Assembly (NCBI GenBank): GCA_002392705.1
Contig: DGHP01000109.1
Span: 26,945-39,289 of the forward strand
DNA: 12,345 nt
From: Lachnospiraceae bacterium UBA3845
GTDB taxonomy: Bacteria; Bacillota; Clostridia; Lachnospirales; Lachnospiraceae
Direction of reading: 5' to 3'
Shown here piece after piece: positions 7,579 through 12,345 of the stretch. Made by a program: the position numbers and the translations under genes. A model generated the notes under the pieces. The model did no database searches, was not told the origin of the DNA, and saw only the letters and a program-made list of their open reading frames with translations. How positions within the stretch are numbered: the stretch's first letter is position 1; each line of letters starts with the position of its first letter.

Positions 7579-8220
7579 ATGCAGAAAAAGAGAATTATCA
7601 TGGCCTTCTTCGGCCTGATCGTGTGCGCCTTTTCCGTCGGTCTGTTCCGGATGGCCCGTTTTGGCGTAGATCCTTTCCAGTCCCTGATGAGCGGTCTGAA
7701 CTGTGTGGTTCCGCTCGATTTCGGAACCATGTACGTGATCGCCAGCGCGATCCTCTTTCTTTTCATGCTGATCGCGGACAGGCACTACATCGGCTTCGTC
7801 ACCTTCATTAACATGTTCCTGGTCGGCTATATAGTGGATTTTTCCCATGCGTCCCTGCAGAAGATCTTCGGTGATCCTTCTCTCCCCGGCCGCATTCTCT
7901 TCCTGATCGCCGGAATCATCCTGATGTGTTTCGGTTCCGCCTTTTACTTTGAGGCAGACATGGGCGTCTCTGTATATGACGCGATTTCCCTCATCATAGC
8001 CAACACCTGGAAGATCGGCCAGTTCAAATACATCCGCATCATCTCGGACCTGATCTGCGTCGTCTCCGGCTGCGCGCTGTTCTTCCTTTCCGGCGGAAAA
8101 ATCAGCGGGATCGGTTCCATCGCAGGGATCGGCACTGTTATCACAGCCTTTTTCATGGGGCCCCTGATCGACTTTTTCGAGGTCCACATCACAAGGCCCA
8201 TGCTCCGGAAGGAATCATAA
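7579..8220 (+). CDS. YczE/YitT-like integral membrane protein
   Basis: This 213-residue polytopic inner-membrane protein has about five or six hydrophobic helices and short loops, filling nearly the whole length. It resembles the YczE-type family of uncharacterised Firmicute membrane proteins. Both family hallmarks are present: FGVDPFQSL after the first helix (about residues 28-36) and the matching internal motif MGVSVYDAISL (about 132-142). These reflect the family's two-fold repeated GVxPxD-type signature. GAAAGG at 7565-7570 gives an 8-nt spaced ribosome site, and only 12 nt separate it from the preceding unknown gene, so they form an operon. A strong terminator follows at 8280-8321. The transported molecule or role is unknown for the family. 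Divergent placement opposite a MarR-efflux operon suggests, but does not prove, related control. Confidence 0.82.
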   Translation: MQKKRIIMAFFGLIVCAFSVGLFRMARFGVDPFQSLMSGLNCVVPLDFGTMYVIASAILFLFMLIADRHYIGFVTFINMFLVGYIVDFSHASLQKIFGDPSLPGRILFLIAGIILMCFGSAFYFEADMGVSVYDAISLIIANTWKIGQFKYIRIISDLICVVSGCALFFLSGGKISGIGSIAGIGTVITAFFMGPLIDFFEVHITRPMLRKES

Positions 8221-8251
8221 GATCTGGTCAGAGATGTCTGCTCATGCAGGC

Positions 8252-8285
8252 ATGGCAGCCGCTTCGGGCTTTATCGCGCAAAAAC
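8252..8285 (+). repeat. Short dispersed repeat, copy 1
   Basis: These 34 bp match 9954-9988 with two substitutions and one single-base indel (32 of 35 aligned positions). The shared core includes ATGGCAGCC and CGGGCTTTATCGC, ending in CAAAAAC. Both copies abut the T/A run of a terminator hairpin. AGCC and GGCT within it can form a small stem, and one substitution and the indel fall in its loop. Confidence 0.75.
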
Positions 8286-8321
8286 CCCGATACCATCCAT
8301 GTGACGGTATCGGGGTTTTTT
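8280..8321 (+). terminator. Strong intrinsic terminator after the YczE-like gene
   Basis: CCCCGATACC (8285-8294) pairs perfectly with GGTATCGGGG (8306-8315). The stem is extended by A5 (8280-8284) against T6 (8316-8321), with an 11-nt loop. The A and T runs on both sides make it bidirectional, although no minus-strand gene clearly needs it. Confidence 0.93.
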
Positions 8322-8612
8322 CATAAGAGCCGCTGCTCGGATATAAATCTGGCTGCAGGTTTTTCGATGACTATGCGGTACTTGATATAATCTCTTTTCG
8401 TATTCAGATTATACTTATCTTTAGATACCAGCACAAGTATCCGTAGTCAGGTTTCAGTATACGATTTCCCGCTATTACTCTCCTCTTGAAATCAAATATA
8501 GAAGAAGGAAATCAGCCTTCTGCTCCAATGCCTCAGATAATGCCGGTATAGTCTTCATAAAACGGTATTAAAACCACATAAAACAGGTTGTACGATCAAA
8601 TAATCGGCGCAC
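8322..8612. other. AT-rich stretch without a convincing gene
   Basis: About 290 nt lie between the terminator of the YczE-like gene and the terminator of the tRNA operon. The base composition is visibly lower in GC than the flanking genes. Only short open frames occur. The most protein-like is a 37-codon minus-strand frame from a GTG at 8434 to the stop at 8321-8323, without a ribosome site. TATAAT is present on the plus strand near 8390 but has no good -35 partner. It could be a decayed gene or transferred DNA, or simply spacer. Confidence 0.4.
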
Positions 8613-8658
8613 AAAAATACCTTGCAACGTCATCTCTCACGATGAACCCGCAAGGTAT
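8613..8658 (-). terminator. Terminator of the tRNA operon
   Basis: Read on the minus strand, ATACCTTGC (8650-8658) pairs perfectly with GCAAGGTAT (8617-8625). The upper stem is prolonged by GTTCATC against GATGAC with a bulge, and a T5 run follows (8613-8617). It begins only 4 nt after the tRNA-Met 3' end. Confidence 0.88.
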
Positions 8659-8662
8659 CAAG

Positions 8663-8736
8663 TAGCGGAGAGGAGATTCGAACTCTTGACACCACGGGTA
8701 TGAACCGTGTGCTCTAGCCAACTGAGCTACTCCGCC
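8663..8736 (-). tRNA. tRNA-Met (anticodon CAT)
   Basis: This is a 74-nt cloverleaf. The acceptor stem is GGCGGAG against CTCCGCT, with a terminal G-U pair. The D arm contains AGCTCAGTTGGCTAGAGC, the anticodon stem is CACGG/CCGTG with loop TTCATAC, and the T loop is GTTCGAATC. The anticodon lies at 8700-8702. CCA is not encoded. The 5' G1-U72 wobble and lack of an initiator-type C1-A72 mismatch favour elongator Met, though a CAT anticodon could also be modified to read Ile AUA. It is second in the operon after tRNA-Val. Confidence 0.95.
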
Positions 8737-8742
8737 ATATAA

Positions 8743-8842
8743 TTCTGAGAAAGAAATGGGACCTACAGGGCTCGAACCTGTGACCCCCTGCTTGTAAGGC
8801 AGGTGCTCTCCCAGCTGAGCTAAGATCCCAGAATTCTCAGAA
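8743..8842 (-). repeat. Inverted repeat bracketing tRNA-Val
   Basis: TTCTGAGAA (8743-8751) and TTCTCAGAA (8834-8842) are perfect 9-nt inverted complements placed 5 nt outside each end of tRNA-Val. In the precursor they could form a helix that closes the tRNA, similar in layout to processing stems around rRNAs. Confidence 0.55.
8757..8829 (-). tRNA. tRNA-Val (anticodon TAC)
   Basis: This is a 73-nt cloverleaf. The acceptor stem is GGGATCT against AGGTCCC with one G-U pair and discriminator A. The D arm is AGCTCAGCTGGGAGAGC, the anticodon stem is CCTGC/GCAGG with loop CTTACAA, and the T loop is GTTCGAGCC. The anticodon is at 8794-8796. CCA is not encoded. It is the first gene of the two-tRNA operon, 20 nt ahead of tRNA-Met. 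Confidence 0.97.
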
Positions 8843-8881
8843 GCTCGCCGAAACCGCTGAGCGGAATCAACTCGCTTTGCT

Positions 8882-8910
8882 ATAATACTACGAGCAGGGG
8901 ATTGTGTCAA
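8882..8910 (-). promoter_or_regulatory. Sigma-A promoter of the tRNA operon
   Basis: On the minus strand, TTGACA (8905-8910) and TATTAT (8882-8887) are spaced by exactly 17 bp. Transcription would start near 8875, giving a 45-nt leader before tRNA-Val. This is among the best promoters in the window, as expected for stable RNA. The leader includes CCGCTGAGCGG, a small palindrome. Confidence 0.9.
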
Positions 8911-8940
8911 GAAAGAATTCAAAAAAAGTTTGAGTTTTAT

Positions 8941-8993
8941 AAAAATCTGTTTCCGGCTGCAGGCGCTGCCGGGCAGCGTCAGAAGCCGGAAAC
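8941..8993 (-). terminator. Terminator of the transposase-like gene
   Basis: GTTTCCGGCT (8949-8958) and AGCCGGAAAC (8984-8993) form a perfect 10-bp outer stem. CGCTGCC (8964-8970) and GGCAGCG (8972-8978) form a 7-bp inner stem. On the minus strand the hairpin is followed by AGATTTTTATAAAA. It lies about 190 nt beyond the stop at 9187; nothing gene-like is seen in that trailer. Confidence 0.8.
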
Positions 8994-9186
8994 GATACGG
9001 TGGGCATAATGCCAGTCTATCCGGTAATTATCAGAGCGATGTACCTCCCGCGGCCTGATCAGAATCAGCGGCAAAGGATGTACATCCACAATAGTTACAT
9101 TGTATCTGCTGTAAAAGCTTTCCTGAAAAGGCTTTCAAAATAATTATGATCCGAACAAAATGACGCAGATATCTGTTTTTCGCCGC

Positions 9187-9810
9187 TCAGGCAATATCAG
9201 GCTCTTTCAGCCCCGGCAGAACCTTCAGGCAGTCCGGCAGAGGATTCCCTGCTTCCGCTGCCTTCCTGTGAAGCTGAAGAAGCCGCGTGCGTGCCTGAAC
9301 ATCCTTTTCAGTCAGCGCCTCCATTACCCGTTCATCGCTGACCAGTTTTTTCCATGGGCTTTTCCTCTCGGTGCCTCTGTAGCATGAGAATGAACTCCAC
9401 CAGTAATCGACAGGATTCATCACATACCTGTACTCCATGGGAAGAAGATGAATATAGCGGATCACTTCCTCAATATCTTCCAGCGTCCGTACTTCCTGAA
9501 TAAAAAGCCTTCCCCGCCGGAAGGAAAAAATTTTCCTTCTTTCTTCCGGCGTCTGCGGGCCCCATCCTTCCATGGATGTCATGCACTCATCCAGGATCTC
9601 CCGGACTTCCTCCTGTCCTCCCGAACCTGTGTTCAGGAGAAGATGAATCATATCATCCATCACGCAGAATGCATACACTTCAAAATCCCGTGATGAACGA
9701 ATCTGCTCCATTCCCTTCAGCAGGAAGAATTTCTCACATTCGTCAGCGAAAAGATATCTGGAAAAAGAGAGAGATGAATAAAAGACATGACTATTATTAA
9801 AGAAATTCAT
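9187..9810 (-). CDS. Degenerate IS200/REP-type (Y1, HUH) transposase-like protein
   Basis: This 207-residue protein shows the pattern of REP-associated tyrosine transposases. It has an LFADECEKFFLL segment (about 20-31, usual LFxDxxExxxFL), then FEVYAFCVMDDMIHLLL (43-59), GRLFIQE in place of GxLFQxR, IRYIHLLPMEYRYV for RYIHLNPVxAGxV, and DYWWSSFSCYRG for DYxWSSYxxY. The family's HUH motif normally reads NHVHLL; here it is M54-I55-H56, so the first metal-binding His is lost. No tyrosine occurs between His56 and GRLF, where the nucleophile is expected. Cutting activity is therefore unlikely, and the protein may be domesticated as a DNA- or RNA-binding factor. Start ATG 9810 was chosen because AAGGGG (9815-9820) precedes it and the upstream ATG at 9858 lies inside the promoter -10 box. 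The intact frame with its own promoter and terminator argues against simple decay. Confidence 0.75.
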   Translation of the reverse strand: MNFFNNSHVFYSSLSFSRYLFADECEKFFLLKGMEQIRSSRDFEVYAFCVMDDMIHLLLNTGSGGQEEVREILDECMTSMEGWGPQTPEERRKIFSFRRGRLFIQEVRTLEDIEEVIRYIHLLPMEYRYVMNPVDYWWSSFSCYRGTERKSPWKKLVSDERVMEALTEKDVQARTRLLQLHRKAAEAGNPLPDCLKVLPGLKEPDIA

Positions 9811-9856
9811 ATATCCCCTTCTTGCCAGATAGTTTGGCTTTATACCCCCGGCGCTC

Positions 9857-9885
9857 ATAATATCACTTGTGTCAGAATTTTGCAA
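9857..9885 (-). promoter_or_regulatory. Promoter of the transposase-like gene
   Basis: On the minus strand, TTGCAA (9880-9885) and TATTAT (9857-9862) are spaced by 17 bp. Transcription would begin near 9850, leaving a 40-nt leader with a ribosome site before the ATG at 9810. This promoter decides the start: the in-frame TTG at 9885 and ATG at 9858 would not be on the transcript. Confidence 0.7.
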
Positions 9886-9926
9886 CTATTTTTTAAATTA
9901 CCGTATAATTTCATATAAATGCGTCT

Positions 9927-9946
9927 AATTGAAAGTTTTTTCAATT
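9927..9946. repeat. AT-rich perfect hairpin
   Basis: AATTGAAA (9927-9934) and TTTCAATT (9939-9946) form an 8-bp perfect inverted repeat with a GTTT loop. It lies between the transposase-like gene promoter and dispersed repeat copy 2. There is no known function; it could be a protein-binding site. Confidence 0.45.
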
Positions 9947-9953
9947 TCTTTAT

Positions 9954-9988
9954 ATGGCAGCCACTTGCGGGCTTTATCGCTCAAAAAC
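9954..9988 (+). repeat. Short dispersed repeat, copy 2
   Basis: This 35-bp stretch is a near copy of 8252-8285, in the same orientation and 1.7 kb away. It overlaps the T run (minus strand) of the terminator following the CapA gene, just as copy 1 overlaps the edge of the terminator at 8280. The two copies flank the tRNA operon and the transposase-like gene. Confidence 0.75.
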
Positions 9989-10019
9989 AAAAAGCAGGAC
10001 ACCCCACAGGATGTCCTGC
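9983..10019 (-). terminator. Terminator of the CapA-family gene
   Basis: GCAGGACA (9994-10001) and TGTCCTGC (10012-10019) form a perfect 8-bp stem with a 10-nt loop. On the minus strand a TTTTTGTTTTT tract follows (9983-9993). It lies 13 nt after the CapA gene stop. Confidence 0.9.
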
Positions 10020-10032
10020 CATATGCCCGCTT

Positions 10033-12345
10033 TTACGCGGCATCAACCATGTACTGCGTCCATGTCTGTCCGAACGGAGCGCTCCGCTCGTTAATCTTTG
10101 ACATAATCGCGGCCGCCTGGTCTCCGCTGACCGGCGTCGGCTGATAATTGTTTACTGTGGGATCCGTGCTCACCCTGCAGGGGATGATCGCGATCTCATC
10201 GTTCTGAGCGACGCCTTCCGCGTTCACCGTAAAGGTCTGCTGGAAGATCATCGTATCGGAATCAGTCGGTGTCACATTGCCGCCGAAGCAGAAATTGGCA
10301 AGGCTGTAGACAATATAGCGTCCCTTATACAGCTCGATCCCCTGCAGCACATGAGGATGATGCCCCACAACCAGGGTCGCCCCCTCATCGATCGCCGTAT
10401 GGGCCAGTTCAGTCTGATACTCGTCCACTTCCGTGACCAGTTCGTTGCTCCAGTGGAAGGCAACAACGATAATCTGCGCGCCTTCATTTTCAGCCGTTGA
10501 GACCGTCCGTTTCACCTGGTCAAGCTTTTCTGTCCCGTTCTGCAGAGAGTAAATGCCGATGAAGGCACATTTGATCCCGTTCAGGGTCTCATAGGCAATG
10601 GTATCGCCGCTGCACCAGTCGATGCCGGCCGCCGAGAGGTTTTCCTCTGTGTCGGTCAGACTCTGCTCGCCATAATCGCTGGAATGGTTATTGGCCAGCG
10701 TCACGACTTCGATTCCCCCGTCGACAAGGATATTCGCGTAAGCCGGATCTCCCTTGAAGGCATATTCCTTGTCCGCTCTGGTATCAAGCGTGGTCAGGGT
10801 TCCCTCGAAGTTGGCAAATGTAGCGTCATCCGCCTGGAAGATTGAACGGACCTTATCGAAGAAATAACTGTCTCCGTGCAGGGACTGGTAGGCGTTAAAG
10901 CTGTTCATCGGACTGAAATTGGCGTCCGTGCCCAGCGTACAGTCCCCGATCAGGGAGAGCTTTACCTTCCGCTCGGAGCTGACGGTCACATTGCAGGCTA
11001 TGCCCTTGATCCCGTCCGCCGTCGCCATTACCTGGGTTTCACCTTCAGAAACGCCTTTCAGCAGTCCGTCGTCCCCGATCACGGCAATATTGCTGTCCCC
11101 GACCGTCAGAGCCAGGTTATTGCAGTAGGCGCCTTCCGGCCTGACTTCGATGCTGAGTTTTGTCGTCGAACCCGGGAAAAGGGTATAGGATGTTTCATTG
11201 AAAGCGATCGACTCCGCGGGTTCCAGGGTACTCGTAACCGGAGCTGACCGGTTGCCTGCCTTGTCCACCGCGTAGAAGGAGACATATTCGTCCTCTTCCG
11301 TCGCGAAAGGTTCTGTATACAGCTGGTACTCCGGAACCGTCGAGAAGCCGGTGTAAGTGCCGTAATAGATCCCTTCAACACCTGATTCACCGTCCTCGGC
11401 GCTCAGCGTTACAAGACCGTTGTCCGAGGATACCAGTACCGTCGGAGCGTCTGAGTCCACATAGGCAAGCTTCACAACCGCATTGCGGAGACTGTCTGTG
11501 GAAACCACCATCAGGTCCAGGGTTCCGCCCTGGGCGTGATAGGTGAATTCCGCTTTCTTCTCTCCCTCAAACGGGATATTCTCACCGTTGACAGTGATCG
11601 ACTGGATGGCTTCCTGGGTCTTTACCGAAAGTCTGACGTCGCCCTCCGTCGTATAAGCCTGCGGCTGTTCAAGAATGCGCACGGTCAGGCCGTCATCCGC
11701 CGCTATGCTCCCGCTCTCGCTTCTGCCTTTCGGTCCGGGAGTATAATGCGTCACCGCAAACCATATGCCCAGAATCAGCAGCAGCGCACCCGCCGCTATG
11801 CCGCAGCCGATCAGAATCTTCCGTCTGGCCATGGCTTTCTTCTTGGCAGCGGCCATCGCCTTCATCTCCGCGGCGCTCGGGAGAACGCCGGTCGACTGCT
11901 TATCCAGTTCTATCACCTCGACCCCGCGGTTGCTCACCGTTTCATCCAGGTCGATTACTTCGATACTCTGTTTTCTGCCGCTGCCGAGATGATCATCCCC
12001 GCCGTCCCCGGCTTCCGGGCCGGGACCGGAGCCGCCGGCATTCGGACCCGGTTCGGGACCGCCCGCTTCCGGAGTATCCGCTGCCGCGCCGCTCTTCCCA
12101 TCAGAGCCCTTCTCTTTTGCGCTGTCCTCTGTGTCTTTTTCCGGCCTTCGTCCTTCCGCAACCATATCCAGAAGTTCTCCGACGCTTCTCTGACGCGGCT
12201 GATCTCCAGTATCCGGACTGTTCTTCTCTCCTTTTTTAGGTCGTGCGTTCCCGGAAGCGGACTCAGAATCGGCGTCGTTTCCTCCGTCTCCGATCCCCGC
12301 GCCGGCTGCTCTTCCGACGACTTCCGGCTCCGTGCCGGCTTCCCT
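10033..12345 (-). CDS. Membrane-anchored CapA-family protein (start outside window)
   Basis: The frame remains open to the right edge, giving 770 visible residues. Residues 1-175 are cytoplasmic, Gly/Glu/Pro-rich and probably disordered, with a possible helix RSVGELLDMVAEG (about 53-65) and two similar motifs, IEVIDLDE (128-135) and VEVIELDK (142-149). One transmembrane helix follows (about 176-198). Outside come Ig-like segments, including YAVDKAGNRS and a Big2-type domain (about 375-455). The CapA/PgsA metallophosphatase-like domain (about 461-725) then shows the family motifs GDCTLG, FANFEGTL, LANNHSSDYG, AFHWSNE and GHHPHVLQG. Relatives act in poly-gamma-glutamate or capsule export and other surface functions; the substrate here is unknown. 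No pgsB/C-type partners are visible in this window. The first ATG inside the window (12165) is not preferred because the upstream 60 codons share the same composition and have no stop. Confidence 0.9.
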   Translation of the reverse strand, partial: REAGTEPEVVGRAAGAGIGDGGNDADSESASGNARPKKGEKNSPDTGDQPRQRSVGELLDMVAEGRRPEKDTEDSAKEKGSDGKSGAAADTPEAGGPEPGPNAGGSGPGPEAGDGGDDHLGSGRKQSIEVIDLDETVSNRGVEVIELDKQSTGVLPSAAEMKAMAAAKKKAMARRKILIGCGIAAGALLLILGIWFAVTHYTPGPKGRSESGSIAADDGLTVRILEQPQAYTTEGDVRLSVKTQEAIQSITVNGENIPFEGEKKAEFTYHAQGGTLDLMVVSTDSLRNAVVKLAYVDSDAPTVLVSSDNGLVTLSAEDGESGVEGIYYGTYTGFSTVPEYQLYTEPFATEEDEYVSFYAVDKAGNRSAPVTSTLEPAESIAFNETSYTLFPGSTTKLSIEVRPEGAYCNNLALTVGDSNIAVIGDDGLLKGVSEGETQVMATADGIKGIACNVTVSSERKVKLSLIGDCTLGTDANFSPMNSFNAYQSLHGDSYFFDKVRSIFQADDATFANFEGTLTTLDTRADKEYAFKGDPAYANILVDGGIEVVTLANNHSSDYGEQSLTDTEENLSAAGIDWCSGDTIAYETLNGIKCAFIGIYSLQNGTEKLDQVKRTVSTAENEGAQIIVVAFHWSNELVTEVDEYQTELAHTAIDEGATLVVGHHPHVLQGIELYKGRYIVYSLANFCFGGNVTPTDSDTMIFQQTFTVNAEGVAQNDEIAIIPCRVSTDPTVNNYQPTPVSGDQAAAIMSKINERSAPFGQTWTQYMVDAA

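Noticed and set aside
7063..8187. 374-codon minus-strand frame over the unknown and YczE-like genes
   Set aside because: The plus-strand genes have ribosome sites, operon spacing and membrane or family motifs. The minus frame is Asp/Glu/His-rich and antisense to hydrophobic helices.
8375..8395. Plus-strand TATAAT near 8390 as a promoter
   Set aside because: There is no acceptable -35 box at proper spacing, and no gene or RNA structure follows on that strand before the tRNA terminator.
8490..8575. Minus-strand mini-frame beginning MKTIPALSEALEQ
   Set aside because: It has only about 27 codons, no ribosome site, and no supporting context.
8596..8922. Minus-strand open frame of 108 codons across both tRNAs
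   Set aside because: It covers two complete tRNA genes, a terminator and part of a promoter. The open frame is incidental.
9187..9810. Active insertion sequence around the transposase-like gene
   Set aside because: Catalytic residues are missing, and I found no subterminal IS200-type hairpin pair or target-site features bounding the gene other than the dispersed repeats.
8252..9988. CRISPR array or integrase attachment-site pair as explanation for the two 35-bp repeats
   Set aside because: There are only two copies 1.7 kb apart with no regular spacers, no cas genes, and no integrase. Neither copy lies in a tRNA 3' end.

Overview
The window looks like a chromosomal segment from a Gram-positive Clostridia member, most likely Lachnospiraceae. 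This is inferred from a clostridial-type Lon, a MarR plus heterodimeric ABC exporter cassette, a YczE-like membrane protein, a CapA-family protein with a long cytoplasmic tail, strong AGGAGG-type ribosome sites and TTGACA/TATAAT-type promoters. Coding sequence is fairly GC-rich, while the stretch around the tRNA genes is visibly AT-richer. I cannot name a genus.

Layout. (1) 1-1347 (+): C-terminal part of the ATP-dependent protease Lon, cut by the window start, with an unusual Lys/Ser-rich tail and a terminator at 1485-1515. (2) 1597-2211 (-): a small zinc-ribbon protein of unknown role. (3) 2426-6829 (-): a MarR-type regulator followed by two half-size ABC exporter subunits whose stop and start overlap. 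Together they form a TM287/288-like heterodimer with one degenerate ATP site. A sigma-A-type promoter at 6883-6912 drives marR, and a hairpin-rich 154-nt gap separates marR from the transporter genes. (4) 7093-8220 (+), divergent from marR: an unrecognised 157-residue protein and a YczE-like integral membrane protein, ending in a strong terminator. (5) 8613-8910 (-): a two-tRNA operon, Val(TAC) then Met(CAT), with its own promoter and terminator. (6) 9187-9810 (-): a relative of REP-associated (IS200-like, Y1/HUH) transposases that has lost one of the two HUH histidines and shows no tyrosine where the catalytic one is expected. (7) 10033-12345 (-): a membrane-anchored CapA-family (PgsA-like metallophosphatase fold) protein running off the right edge.

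How the genes work together. The MarR regulator and ABC pair form a classic self-regulated drug or metabolite efflux cassette. The YczE-like pair may share its control region. The other units look independent, each with its own terminator. The least ordinary signals are a 34-35 bp near-identical repeat found twice (8252-8285 and 9954-9988) on either side of the degenerate transposase-like gene, a short helix predicted to bracket tRNA-Val in the precursor, and duplicated acidic motifs in the cytoplasmic tail of the CapA protein. I did not find a clear defence system, CRISPR array, prophage or other obviously new multi-gene system.
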